64,000 nucleotides of DNA from Gymnopilus junonius (GCA_015501075.1 JADNYJ010000061.1:62001-126000); one strand, 5' to 3'; shown: positions 20,778 to 37,250, numbered from the stretch's first letter. Notes: generated from the sequence alone by a model not told the origin. A program made the numbers and translations.

Positions 20778-23700
20778 TCATAACTTCATCAACCCCTTCA
20801 TCGCATTCGCAATCGCAAAGCTCGACTTGGCCATAATCTGCCTCGACTCCTTTGTCACCTCGGGCAACGCCTGTACCTCGCTCAGCTTATTCGCATGCTC
20901 TCCAAGTTCCCTCAAAATCTCATTGCCCTGCTGCGCAGACGCCGGGGGAAGGTTATCGTTGCACACAGCGACGATGGAGGATACGATCGTGATGATTTGC
21001 GTTAGGTTCTCGTTCAAGGTGGGTGACGGTGTCGGACTGCGTACGCCGGAGAGCACGCTTTGGATGGCATATACGATCGTTTCGGTCTGAGCTTCTAGGT
21101 AGGGCTGAGAAAAAAAAAAAAAGTCAATTAAACACTTCTCTGGAAAAAATGAAATCGAAACAAACGTACCTTCAATTCTGCCCACGCATCCTCCGACCCC
21201 TCCGCCTGTGCCGAATCATCACTTACCACCCCCCCAGAGGAATTCCCGTGCGTATCAAAAATCGGCGGCGGCGAACTCGTCTGCTCCGAACTCGAATTCT
21301 CCGACGGCGGTCTCCTGTACCCCCTCTGATTTGGCGGTGAACCAGGCGACTCCGAGAAACGTCCTCCCCGACTTGAAGTCGACGCCTGGCTTGCCTTGCG
21401 CTGGTGCGTACTTGACCTCACCTCCTCCACCGATCTCAGCGCAGGCGAGAACCCACCGGTCGCTAAAGACCCGATGGCGTTGCCGCCGCCACCACTACTG
21501 TACCCCGCCATCTCCTGCTCAGCCTTCGTCGCCTTCCTAATAAAGATCGTCCGCCCAACATCGGTCACAGTAGCAGACACATGGCTAGCTGCCGCATCTA
21601 GCAAGCTAACGGGCGACATTCCCGAGCTCGATGCGTGCGTCTTGGTGGCTGCTACTAAATTGCTGAGCGTAGCGTCTGCCCTTTCCCTTAAAGAGCGGAG
21701 GGTGTCTGGGTCGACCAGGTTCTGCGATCGTCGTTCATAGACTTTGACATCCTCAATGATATTGGTCACAGCATTGACGACGGCTTTCATTGGCGTGAGC
21801 ACTCTCGTGGGCGCATTTGATCGGCCGGCAGTGAGAAGGCTGTCGATGGAAGAAAGGAAAGCGGTGATATGAATATCTTGTACGCCACCGTCTGGAGCCA
21901 TAGGAAGCTGATCTTCGCCCTTGTCAAACTTGGGTGCTTGTAAGAATAACTGCGAGGTAGCTTGAACACAAAACGTCAATACCCAAGGTTTATACGTAAA
22001 CCATCTGGAAGAGACTTGCCTTTTACACTCCTCAGCTCCGTTTTTGCCTGCTCGTATTTACGTTTGTACTCCTTCAATTGGTTATCCAGGTCCCGAATCA
22101 GATTGTTGTCAGAGTCTTTAGCAGTCATCAGTTCGTCATTTCGCTGTGAGAGCTCGCTGATTTCTAGAAGCAGTGACTCCATGTCCGTCCTAAGTTGTTC
22201 TACAGTATCAGAATCGGCCTTGAAAGGGAAGGATCAGTGTTAGGTCTTTCGTGACTGAGATGAGATACATACTCCCCCACTTCCTTGTCGAAGCTCCTTT
22301 TCTTCCTCTAGTTTATTGCAGCGGTCACGGAAGATTTCTAGTTCTTCCCGATCTTCTTGCGCTTGACGGGCTTCTCTTTGGCGGGCTTCTTTAAGTTCTT
22401 CAATCTCCTTCTGCATCAAGCGCATGGCGGCACTCTCTTCTGCAGCTCGCTATAAAGATCGTCCATAAGAACATCTTTTTGCTATAAAGATGGTACTTCT
22501 CACCTGACGAAACCCACAAGTTCTTCCTCCAACTGCTTCACCCGCAGCTCGCTCTCTGTCTTCCTATCCGTCGCATCTCCAAGATCCCGCTGCATATTCG
22601 CGAGCTGGGTCTGCATCGTCGCGATTTTGAATTCATAATCCCGTCGCATCTTCTCAGCCTCCTCGGTCAAACTTGCTCTGCTACCCATCATACGCGCATT
22701 CCCACCTGCCGAGCGCACAGAGTCTACAGAGGACCGCCCGTACTTGTCATACAAGTCATCTCCGCTGCGGTTGCCTGGACCCAGATCATCCTCATCTTCC
22801 ACCCTTTGAGCCGCGCACTCAGCCCACCCAGACCCGCTGGAGGGCTTCTCGAACTCATCGGGCTAGGATAATCGCTAGCACTGTCTGGCGGCTCAGTTTC
22901 TCTGCCGTCTCTGGCTGGATCCCCTTGTCGTTCATCGATCGTAGTTACTCCACTATCTCGTGCCTCACGCCCGTATGGAATATCGATAAATTCCTCTTCC
23001 ATGGTACTCTTGTTGGGTATGATGACAGCACTGGTGGCTGTTGTGCTTTGCGCAGGCGCAGTGCTGCCCATGGCGGTGCTATCGCTGGCCATGCTGGTAG
23101 CTTGACTCGGACGTCGGGCAAACTCGCGTTCACGGTCTTCGGATCGACGAGGAGTATACTCTCTTTCGCGGTCTTCTGATCGGCGAGGGGTATATTCCCT
23201 TTCGCGGTCCTCTGATCGACGAGGAGTGATATCCTGGGAGGGTTTCCGTCTGGAAGCAAGTGCAGCTGAAAGGGTTTCGTCCTCTGGTCGTCTATAAGAA
23301 TCTTCGCTGCGCCTACCGATATTAAAATCAGTTTCGCTCGGCCGTCGCCTGTCTTCTGACGGCCTCCGACTGGAGACACTACCGCCATAGCCACTATCTG
23401 GTGGTCTGTCGACTGATGTTCGTCCCGATGTTCGACTACCGCCGTTGGCTCGGGGAGCAGCACTGGAGGGGAAATCCGGGGCAGGGTAGTCATCATAATT
23501 GGATGTAGCAGAGCCTCGTCCAGAAGGCTGTTCCGAGTTGTGTTAGAAACCTGGCATGATGAAGATCAAAGGGGCACGCACATCTTCCTTGAACTCTGGA
23601 TACCGTCGTGCCAACTCAAAGTAGACATCACTGGACAGGTCCTCGAAGCGTGTGGTGGGGAGGGTTGCGAGTTTTTGACGCGCCTGATTGCGCTTTGGGT

Positions 23701-24150
23701 GGAAATCCTCTCTGACAGGGAGAAAGGGGACTATATGGCATGATCAGAAATGGGAGAGGCACGAAGAAAAATGGGATGCGGACCCTCTTTCTCGTTCTTC
23801 CTCCTGACGAGCTCATCGTATACGTCTGTGGACAATTCGTGGAATTGCTGAATGGTCAATCTTGTGAGCTTTGACCGGGCATTTGAGCGTGAATTGGGAG
23901 GAGCTTAAGGGAGAGAGTCAACAAACACGAAAGCAGGAGAAAGGCGAGACAGACCGGCAGCAAGATAGCTGGCGAGATATTTTGCGAGCTCCTCAAAGTG
24001 AGATTTGGAGACCAGGCGATAGTCGATGGCGGGGACAGCGGGGGCGCCCTTGAGATCCCTGATGGGGCGGTAGGAGTCGGTGCGGTAGTTGGATATGCCG
24101 GAGAAGGCAGTGGGAGTCGGGGACGGCGCGCGAGACGGTTGTCGTTTCAT
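20778..24150 (-). CDS. SPA2: Spa2-like polarisome scaffold (GIT/SHD repeats, coiled coil)
   Basis: The gene starts MKRQPSRAPSPTPTAF at 24150 and ends at 20778, with introns including 22450-22503, 22218-22272, 21961-22019 and 21105-21169. The N-terminus has two Spa2 homology (GIT_SHD) motifs (KLTRLTIQQFHELSTDVYDE; LATLPTTRFEDLSSDVYFEL). Next comes a long Ser/Arg/Asp-rich linker with three 12-residue repeats, then a coiled coil of about 200 residues (KMRRDYEFKIATMQTQLANM to YEQAKTELRSVK). The C-terminal third is helical and ends with SSFAIANAMKGL. Spa2 organises formins, MAP kinases and Rho signalling at hyphal tips and bud sites. The frame needs one extra G at the GGG run at 22802-22804 (LKG-VEDEDDLG). 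Intron 21961-22019 uses a GC donor. Family length of about 900-1000 residues fits. Confidence 0.9.
23117..23224 (-). repeat. Three 36-bp tandem repeats inside the Spa2 gene
   Basis: Units 23117-23152, 23153-23188 and 23189-23224 each encode a version of PRRSEDREREYT. They are in frame, so copy-number change would alter the linker length without breaking the gene. Synonymous differences between units show they are not a very recent expansion. Confidence 0.85.
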
Positions 24151-24243
24151 GGCGCACAGGGAGAACAGCTGCAAACATGCTGCAATCGCATTTCAGTGTA
24201 CAAACAACACCATACATCCCGTCTTATTAATAGTATACATTAT

Positions 24244-25571
24244 CTACTGTTCCCGTGCTGCCTTGGCCAGCGCCCGCTTCCGGATCGACTGGTGCAACCC
24301 GTGCGTGTAGCTGATAAACACGCTCGGCACTCCAACCAGTGTCATCAGATAATCCAACAGCGCATGCGACCAGAACGGCGTCGATGTATTCGGTCGCCCG
24401 CTATAGCCAGCACCACATGCCAATCCAATTTTGCTGAGCACTGAACGAACGTATGGGCCCGGTTTGGGTATCATCACTGACGGCTTGCGAATCTTGGAGA
24501 GCTTGGAGACCTATTACCATGGCACGGTTATCTTCGGTGTCTCTACAGCACGGCATCAACTCACAACAAAGTAGGTATTGACATGTTCCACAGTAATGTT
24601 GTCCTTTTTGACTTCCTCACCAAGAGCACTTGAGAATGTCGACAAGAACGATTTCGTGCCAGAGTACGCGGCCAACATAGGGGAAGGTACCGAGCCGGCA
24701 AAAGAACCAATGTTGAGAATAAGACCGCGTTTGCTATACACCATATAAGATTTTATAAAAAGATTCAAGATACACATACCGTCGAACCATCTCCGTAGAA
24801 CTGCATACGTCACGCGCAGTGTAGCAGTGACATTAATAGAAACAATATCCGCAATCTCATCCAGGGGCGTATCGACATAGTAGGCGGGCATAGCATGAGA
24901 CTTGCCAACGTTGTTCACTGCAAATGGTATTGTCAGAGTCAGCTTTCGCCAAACCCATTGACAGGACTCACCCAGAACACCAACATCCCTTCCACGGACA
25001 GCATAAGCAAAGGCCTCATAAGCAGCCTCATCGGCTTTTGCAAAATCGATAGAATGAGTCGCTGAAGCAACCCTGTACTTGGACTCTAATCGGCCATTCA
25101 CCAGCGTCAATTACGCGGTAACACGTCATGAGCCAAGACACAACTCACCGATTTCCGAAGCAGTCTGAGAGAGCAACTCCTTGTTGCGCGCCACTAGAAG
25201 AATGTTAAAGCCGGCCTTGGCTAGTTGGAAAGCAAACTCTTTCCCAATGCCGTCAGTTGCTCCAGTGACGACTGCCCAAGCGTGTTCTTTTGCACCATAG
25301 CGCTTCAACTACACGAAAATGTGAACAAAAGTCCTCCGCCATCAAGGCATTCTACTTACACTGTTTCCGGGAAGAACAAACGTCTGCAAAAGAACGGATG
25401 CCGTCTGGTAAGCCACCCGCAATAGGCTCACTGAACCGAGGGCCAAAAGTAGTGCTGCAGCATAAGGTTGATCGCGCACTACACAGAGTCGTAAGTGAAC
25501 CAATAGCAAAGAATGCAATTCGGAACCTCACAGAAAGATTGTACAGCAGCCTGAATAGGTGTCGCGTCCAT
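24244..25571 (-). CDS. Very-long-chain 3-oxoacyl-CoA reductase (ketoacyl reductase of fatty acid elongase)
   Basis: Exons 25532-25571, 25360-25478, 25149-25308, 24972-25085, 24780-24917, 24565-24733 and 24244-24510 join to 335 residues if one base is restored in exon 5. After a membrane segment (LLLALGSVSLLRVAYQ) comes a short-chain dehydrogenase: TGATDGIGKEFAFQLAK (NADPH binding), VNNVGKSHAMP, the catalytic Ser in NIGSFAG and the Tyr-x-x-x-Lys in AAYSGTKSF. The C-terminus ends KAAREQ, a Lys-rich ER-type tail. This matches yeast Ifa38 in layout and length. It reduces 3-ketoacyl-CoA in the ER elongation cycle. The frame break is near 24794-24802 (VLTEMVRRKRG expected). Confidence 0.9.
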
Positions 25572-25760
25572 CGCTGAGAGCTCGAGCGTCGTATGAGGGA
25601 GGTTGCAAAAGAGCACCGGTACGACACTAAACGCGCGTAATCACGCATTTTCTAAATTTAGAAGTCGTCGGCCCAAAACAATTTGATCTTTTCCCGACTT
25701 GCACCGCGACGATCATCGTTCTCAGTGAACCTTCTCACATACATACTATCCTGCATTACG

Positions 25761-27827
25761 ATGGATATTGAACAGTAATGTTTTCACTTTTTACTCTGTT
25801 TGCCTCTGAAAATGAAATCTGAACCTTTTCCGCAGATTCCGAAAAGCTGGATATCAAGCAATTGATCGCATATGTGATTACTATTATTCCCTCCAGGATA
25901 GAGATGTCGTACCTAGGGTCGAACCTGGTTATCTCAGAGAGCATATTCCTCGTAAGCCAGTTTGCAGCTTAATGAACAATATTCGGAACTCTGATGAATT
26001 TATTTTTGTTTGTGAAGTGCAACCCCCGGAAGAAGGAGAAGACTTTCAAGTAATTGCAGATGACTACCAGAAATTCATCCTCCCTGGTTAGTACTCATTA
26101 TCAAGCGTACTCTTCCTTGTAATATTAATCCCTGCTCAGGCCTGACTCACTGGCAGCACCCGTCTTTCTTTGCCTACTTCCCAACTGCCTGCACATTCGA
26201 AGGCCTTCTTGGCGACTTGTATGCTGGAAGCATAAGCAACCCTGGCTTCAATGTATGTGAATATATTTTGAAGCATGCAATGGCTACGTTGAGCATATTT
26301 TAGTGGTCAAGTAGCCCTGCCTGCACAGAGCTAGAAGGCATCGTCATGGACTGGGCTGCTAACCTCCTCGGATTATCACCAGCCTTCCATAATGCATCTG
26401 GTGTCGGAGGTGGTGTCTTACAAGTATGCAAATTTCCAAAAAAAATTGTAATTCTTCCTCGATTTCCTGCTTCCTAGACCACCGCATCGGATTCTGCCCT
26501 CGTCGCTGTAGTCGCAGCCCGTTCCAATTACCAACGCGAACACCCCGAGGTGAAAATGGAAGACCTAGTAATATACACGACCTCGCAGACGCATTCGCTA
26601 GGAGCAAAAGCCGGACTGGTACTTGGCCTCCAAGTACGCTCTATCGACGTCAAATTAGAAGATCAACTCTCAATGCGAGGCAATGCCCTTCGTGAAGCCT
26701 TGGAAGAAGATAAACAACTTGGTCGCAAGCCTTTCATTTTGAGTACGTATTTTTTTTCTTGCGGAATCTGTCATTGACCAATAAGGCTTACAGTTGCGAC
26801 TGTCGGGACTACATCTACCGGCGCTGTAGATAATATGCCTGAAATTCGTGAAGTCGGTACGGTCTATAATTGTTCTGTGGCTCTTTCTCTCTGTGCTTAC
26901 CTATGTTGAAGCCAAGGACCACCCTTCTCTCTGGATACACGTAGATGCTGCATGGGCCGGTATGGCTCTTGCATGCCCAGAAAATCGCAGCAAGCTCTAT
27001 CTCGACGACATTAACTCCTTTGCTCATTCTTTCTGCGCCAATTTCCATAAGGTAACGTTTCCGAATTCCATAGGCCTCAACCTTTATTTCTGAAGTCGAT
27101 ATGGCAGTGGGGATTGGTGAACTTTGACTGCTCCACGCTATGGGTGAGGGACAGAAGAAATCTCACAGAGGCACTGGACATCACACCTGTGTTTTTGAGG
27201 ACGAAACAAGGCGACGCAGGTAAGTCCGCCTTCGCTCCCAGGTATCAAGTCGAGTTTTTCATTACTGAATATAATCGACAGGAACCGTCATCGACTATCG
27301 TAACTGGCATCTAGCTCTCGGCCGTCGTTTCCGTTCTCTCAAGTTGTGGTTCGTCTTACGAGGCTTTGGTGTCCAAGGTTTCCAGAAATATATTCGCCGC
27401 GTAAGTTAATTCTTCGGCCATTTAGATTCAGCGCACTTACCATTTGGACATTCAGTGTATCGAGTTGAATCAGCAATTCGTCAACCTAATTGAATTCTCT
27501 GAAGATCTTTCGCTCGCCACCCAGCCATCATTAGCTCTTACCGTGTTCAGAGTCGTTCCTAAACCTAGATCTCCAGAACAAGCGACCCCATCAGCCGAAT
27601 CTCTGAATGACCTCAATCGTATTTTCTACGGTCGACTTTCGGCGAGACATGATATCATGCTCACTCAGACTAGCTTGAACGGGATGTTCTGCGTTCGCCT
27701 GGCTGTTGGGGCTGCTCGGACAACGGAAGAGCACATTCGCAATGCATACAACATCGTGGAGAAGGAAGCTAAAGCTGCAATTGAGACTTGGGATCAGACG
27801 ATCAACGGGGTTGCTATTGTGGGGTGA
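25761..27827 (+). CDS. Aromatic-L-amino-acid decarboxylase (PLP group II)
   Basis: Eleven exons (25761-25774, 25836-25951, 26018-26086, 26140-26252, 26304-26423, 26478-26742, 26794-26856, 26912-27051, 27108-27219, 27282-27400, 27456-27827) join in perfect phase to 500 residues. Family motifs: [28 protein letters not shown]-like block ([18 protein letters not shown]), [30 protein letters not shown], and the PLP lysine in [12 protein letters not shown], which spans an intron. It should decarboxylate tryptophan, tyrosine, phenylalanine or DOPA to the amine; the substrate cannot be read from sequence. The first coding exon is only 14 nt. No other secondary-metabolism gene adjoins it, so it is probably a stand-alone amine-forming enzyme. 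Confidence 0.95.
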
Positions 27828-28474
27828 ATATGCTTAGGCATTGGATGTGTATAATATTAAGTAAATAAACTGGACAGTGAAAGCCAGTCGCGATGACCAT
27901 TTCAATCCTAGGATCGTGGCTAGCTGCCCTGGTGGAAGAAAAAGGAGGGGAATTCCAATTCTTTCGCTCTTTTTTGCATAGAGGGAAGCTAAGACTGCAA
28001 TAGAAACTTAACATCAGGCCATAAATGGATACATAGGATATATATCCCGTAGCAGCGCAAGTGCCAGTCCCCGACTCTCCGTCAATTCAATGAATTGTGC
28101 AATTGCTCATTTTTACAGGGACCTGAGTCAATTCTCAGTGCACAGTTGGCAGCTGAGGTCAAAATAACTACGATACCAAGAGTACTTATACTTATGAGGA
28201 AATGGGCGAGAAATTGGTCGGAAGTACAACAAAAATATGTAAATGTTTTCCTAGTTGTAAAGTACAGTTAAAGGAAAGTACTGTTTGAGGCCGTGGGAGA
28301 GTTCTGACCGACACTGGCTGGAGGAGGAGTTGTTTATTATACTGACGTGGTCCCCATACGGAAACTGGAGTCGTTCATTTCGAACTCGACAGAACCCTCC
28401 TTGTTACTCACGTGACAGAGTCGGGGACCATAATACACCAGTTCAAACATAGTGTATGCTGGTACTATTCTAAT
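27828..28474. other. Convergent intergenic region of about 650 bp
   Basis: It lies between the decarboxylase and Pex1 stops. No gene is visible. It contains an imperfect inverted repeat described separately. Confidence 0.5.
28067..28428. repeat. Imperfect inverted repeat pair, about 360 bp apart
   Basis: GTCCCCGACTCTCCGTCA at 28067-28084 is matched in inverted orientation by TGACAGAGTCGGGGAC at 28413-28428, with two bases missing in the arm. The enclosed 330 bp has no ORF. The shape suggests a short non-autonomous element, but I see no convincing target-site duplication, so this is tentative. Confidence 0.3.
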
Positions 28475-32612
<4,138 letters not shown>

Positions 32613-32738
32613 TTTGTTTTGTAAATACACAAACTCCGAATGCTAGAAGGGAAAAAATGGTAAAGAGTGCCGAGTTGAAGTAGTGGAGAGTAGTAGAGAC
32701 AGTTTATTAGCCGGCGGAGATATTTATTTCACGTGCTG

Positions 32739-33206
32739 TCAGGCGCTTGAAATAACCGGAATTGACTGGGGATGTTGATCGCTAAGTAGAATTGTAGTAG
32801 CCACAAGAAGTATCTGCAGCAGCACAAGGATATCAAGCTGTATTGCAACACGAATGTACAGATTTTGCAACATATGTGTACGTACACGTTCAATTGTAAC
32901 ATGATGTAAAGAGACGATAAAAAACTGCAATGCTGGAATGCCAAGGAGGAATTGAGGAGACATAAATGTACAATAATACAACACATAGAAACACCTCAAA
33001 TAATGGAATAATGAAACGAATAACAATGCCAACAAGAAAATAGAGGGAATGGAACATACAGACAGTGGTCGTTGCGCAGGTTTCGGGAATGGGAGGGTTG
33101 GATAATGATATGACGAGAGAGAATATTGGAATGGTCGGTTGATAGCGGCGACGGGGTGGAGGTAAGATGTGGACTTTGAAAGGTTTTGCGGATATGTATC
33201 GCTCAT
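32739..33206 (-). other. 155-codon hydrophobic frame starting in an ATGA overlap with the upstream gene's stop
   Basis: The ATG at 33206 overlaps the TGA of the ankyrin gene (33203-33205) and the frame runs to 32739, just before Pex1. The translation has several hydrophobic stretches (SIFLLALLFVSLFHY; LVLLQILLVATTILL). It may simply be the 3' UTR read in an open frame of T-rich DNA. Alternatively GTAAGG just before the stop is a splice donor and part of this is a further exon. I do not call it a gene. Confidence 0.2.
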
Positions 33207-36200
33207 GCCTTACCTTTGAAGGTTTGCATAAAGGACTTGAGTCCAAATCGCTTGGTCGGTGGCGTGGAGGGAGCGGGAGTAACACGACTTGCGGCTGCTG
33301 CCTGATCAGCGACAGCAATCCCCATCTTGGTCAACTTCTTGGCAGTTCTGACTTGCTTTTCCCGTGTATTGGATGCTGGAGGAGCTACAACCATGGAATG
33401 CAAAGCCGTCGAAGAATCAGTCTCAGTTTCTGGATCATCACCAGATTGAATCCGGCTGAGAGATTCGTCTGGCTGGATCAAGGGCGTACGAGCTCGGGAG
33501 GTGCCTAAGGGGGATGCATCAGCTGTAGTAGTCCCATCAAGAGGTACATAATTTAGTCGGGGTGAGGGATAACGATTTTCAGTTTGGTCTCTGAAAGGCA
33601 TGATAGAATGGTTGGATGTAGATGTAGAACGGGTCGATTGGTGGGAAGGTGTCCGCGGCGCAAAAAAGGCGTCGGTTGTCGTAGATGATGCTAGAAATGA
33701 AAATCAGTATATTTTCTTTTCTTCTACGGAAAAAACTTACGACCATCGGCCGTCGAAGGCCTCCGAGGATCCTTAATTCGTCTTTTGGCACGCGCAGAGC
33801 CCGTCCTATTTTCCAGGCTCAGTTGCCTCTCCACGCCTTCCCGACTTTTCTGCCTAGGAAGGGGAGTAGGTCCATTAGACACCTGAATCGACATGGCATC
33901 GCGTTCCCGGTCTCTCCAAGCAGATTCCGCTTCCTTCTGTTCTCTAAGCTTCTTTTCCAGAGCCAAACTCTCTCCATAAGCAGCGAGACGGGCGCTCAAT
34001 GGAGAGCGTCCAAGACTTGCAGGAAGAGCGCCAATCTCCTGTGCGCTAGCCATTTCCAAAGCCTCCTGCCGTGCACGCTCAACTAGAGCTTCTGCTTGTG
34101 CATGAGAAGATATAGTCGAAAGGTCGATATCCAAAGGGCTATGTGCACGTCTTTCATTTAGATTATGGATAGGAAGGGGAGGTGGGACAGGTTTCTTTGC
34201 CGGTTCATTTGGTAGCTCCGAAACTGATATGACGGGTTCACGCTTATAAGGGTCAGAAGGTAGCACCAAGTTGTCGGAAAGGCCAGGAGAAACAATAGTC
34301 ACGCTGGTCCCACTTCCACTGGTGTTGCTCAGGCTCATGGGCATATTGCTACGACTATCAGACGTACTGTCACTGCTCAAAGAGTCACCTCGATTGCGAG
34401 TGTCGGACGGGCCAGGCACGTTTAGATAGGCAGGACTTGAAGTAGCCTCGCTAACTTGTTCATCAGGAGGAGCTCGGTTGATGCTAAAAGGGAAATCGGC
34501 ATCAAGAACGGAAGATGTTTGGTCATTGATGTTATCATTGGAAAGGATAGGGGAGAGAGACGAGTCAGACGATGAAGTGAAAGACTGGCCTCTTTGACGC
34601 TGTAATAGAACAGAAGGGAGATTAGGAATCCCAACCAGGTGGTCGCTGACTATCGGTTGTCCGTAATTCTCATCTTCGTCCACGGCGACTTCATCACGAG
34701 ATGGTGCCTCAATTCCAATATCTGAAACGGGTGAACCATTTTCGCTCTTCGCCGTCGTTTCAATGTTCAGCTTAGTGAGAGACCCCGCACTATTATAGGA
34801 ACGGAGTTGAGACGGAACGGATCGCGGGCTGTCCCTCGCTTTCCGTTCACTATCTTGATTGCTCGAAGACGAATCGAATCTCAGGGTCCTGGGAATGGGA
34901 GACCCTCCTTGTCCTACAGAAGGTGAGCGATTGTGAGCTCGAAGAATACCAGGTCGCGGACTGGGGCTAGGTTTGCCACCTTCGTCAGGAGCACCAAAGG
35001 AAGGAGGGATACTTCCATCGTCTTGGGAAGTTCTGCTTTCCACTGGCATGCTCGTAGCCGACGAGGATCGGTGCCGGTTATGACCAGAAAAGAGTGCATT
35101 GAATCTAGCCGGTGGACTGGCAAGCTTATATTTGTCACCATCTTCGCTAGGGAAATCGTTAGGCGTCACGTTTGATTGATTTCGCTGTTGTTGCTGTTGC
35201 TGGGCGAGAGCTAGGTGAAGTTCAACAGCAAGTGGTGCACTGGGGCGGGGAGGTGTTCGCAAGTTACCCGAAGGTTTCCTTGGGAGTGGCGGAGGGTTTG
35301 AAGTAACAGACTGTGATGAGATGAGACGACTACCACTTCGAGTCGATGCATCACTACCGCGGTGTTTAGAGGACAGACGAGCAGGGGCAGACGAAAAGGA
35401 GGAGGGTTGGGTCAAGTCAACAACAGAGGCCTGCCCTGATTGACCCGGGGCGGTCTGTGAAGAGAGAGCTGCAAGTGAGCCGGGGGTAGCCACTGAAGGG
35501 GGAGGTCCAGAGACATCAACGATAGATGCGTTCTCAGTTGGGCCGTCCGTTCCATCACCTGGTTGGCCCTTCTTGAAAATATTGAGTAGGGAATACTTGC
35601 TCCCTAGTCTACGTCCGGAGCCGCCTCTGCCATATACGGGGTGGTTCTGCTCTTGTTCCTGACTTCGATCAGCACCGGTTCCTGCAGACCTTGGACGTCG
35701 TTGTTTGGGCAGCTCGGCAGCTGAAGTTGTCGACGTTTGGCGGTTCCGAGGACTAGCATCGGGTAGGACATGGGGTAAGGATGGGCGCCGTGAAGAGTGC
35801 TCGACTGGTGAATCGTTTGTGGGATAGAAAGTGTATTCGCCAGGGGGTTTGATGGGAGAGGCAGGTGGTGTCGAGGTTTGGGATGGCTGCGCTCCCTTGG
35901 GACCACAATCTGGAGCTTTGAGCAAGTTCAAAGCCGTATCAATTGACTGTTTCACGTGTAGACGCTTCCGAGAGGTGGAGGGTTGTGGATCTGGGTAGGC
36001 CTGACCAGCATTGCTTGGGTTAGTTCTTCCCAAAATACCTTCTCTCTCCCTGAGGTCACGGTCCTTGTTTGTGATCCATTCCCTCAAAACCTTGGCACAT
36101 TCGACCCAACCATTCTCATGAGCGAGCATCTCCGGAGTAACTCCATGCTTGTCCGGGCGATCCGCGTGGGCGCCATGTAATAGAAGGAGAGAAACGACCT

Positions 36201-36669
36201 CTGTATTGCCGTTGGCGGCGGCAAAGTGGAGAGGAGTTGATCCAGAGGTGCCGACGATGGGAGCAGATGAATCCCTGTTCTTGTCGTTGGAATACTTCCT
36301 GGGAAGACTGAGAACAACAAGTAAGCCAAGGAGAGCGAGGAAAGCTTGCATGGACGAACGTACCGAGGGGCATTCACATCCGCGCCGTGTTCGATGAGAA
36401 GTTTGACAACCTGAACATTACCTCCCGCACAGGCTGCATGAAGAGGCAGGACGCCATCAAGGACGGAATTGATAGGCTGGCCATTATTCAAGGCATACTC
36501 GACAAGACCGACATTTCCAGTGGCTGCGGCAGAATGAAGACCGAGACTTGGAACTGATAGAGGGCACGGATGAGAGACAGTTGATAGACGGAATAAAATA
36601 CATACACTCGGTGGTGACATTGTACTTTGCCTCTGCCTTTTGAAATGTCGACCGCATAGGGACGGGCAT
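33203..36669 (-). CDS. Large ankyrin-repeat protein with disordered serine-rich tail
   Basis: Exons 36608-36669, 36364-36546, 33741-36298 and 33203-33690 join in phase to 1096 residues from the ATG at 36669 (MPVPMRSTFQKAEAKYN). An in-frame ATG at 36813 would add 48 residues. Residues about 20-170 contain three to four ankyrin repeats (GLHSAAATGNVGLVEYALN, PLHAACAGGNVQVVKLLIEH, GSTPLHFAAANGNTEVVSLL). The remaining 900 residues are Ser/Pro/Arg-rich and look disordered, with a coiled-coil stretch near ALEKKLREQKEAESAWRDR. Ankyrin repeats bind partner proteins; the role here is unknown. The layout looks like a conserved basidiomycete protein, but I cannot name it. The C-terminal end is slightly uncertain because GTAAGG precedes the stop. 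Confidence 0.85.
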
Positions 36670-36935
36670 GACGGGCGTCCCCAGCCAAGACGGGGGGAAG
36701 GCAACAGGGCTGGGCAGTGACTGGTGTTGTTGGTGGTGGTTTGAAGGATGGCTGGGACTGTGGCACTGGATCACAATTGGACGGCTTCCATATCGGGTGC
36801 ATGCATTTGCCATTTATCTCATCTCCGCGTCTTTCGCACCTTTCGTAGCGCCCTTGCATCAGCGTCGCCAGCTTCTGTGGGAGCACAACCCGCTCAATAC
36901 ATATTTACCACACTGTATAGCTACAAATCTGTATC

Positions 36936-37250
36936 CTACATATACAGGGGTCTAAATGCAACTATCACTTCCCCGGGTCCTCCTGTCCAGTCCTCCGTTG
37001 ACTGAATCATACACCGCATCCACATATTCTGCATTTCTGCTCGCCCCAGCCTACTCAAACGTCCTGCCGCCACCACTCCTAGTGGCCAAGAAACAGACAG
37101 CGCGAAAACAGTCGCAAGCGGAATGGCTTGAATCAGTTCAGGAATGGCTCCAATGAGATACGCTCTCAGCGTGTAGTTTAATCGGACTTGCTCCACACCG
37201 TCCGTATCTTCAGGGAACGGCGCTCTATCAGAGCCGCAGTGACTGTCCAT
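36936..37250 (-). other. 104-codon frame overlapping the stop of the Zn2Cys6 gene (TAATG)
   Basis: The ATG at 37250 shares its A with the TAA of the upstream transcription-factor gene on the same strand. The product would have two hydrophobic stretches (LIGAIPELIQAIPLATVFAL; SWPLGVVAAG). It could be a second cistron or just 3' UTR; nothing identifies a family. Confidence 0.2.

Noticed and set aside
25761..27827. Idea that the decarboxylase begins an indole-alkaloid (psilocybin-like) gene cluster
   Set aside because: Neighbours are Pex1 and a fatty-acid elongation reductase; no kinase, methyltransferase or P450 is present.
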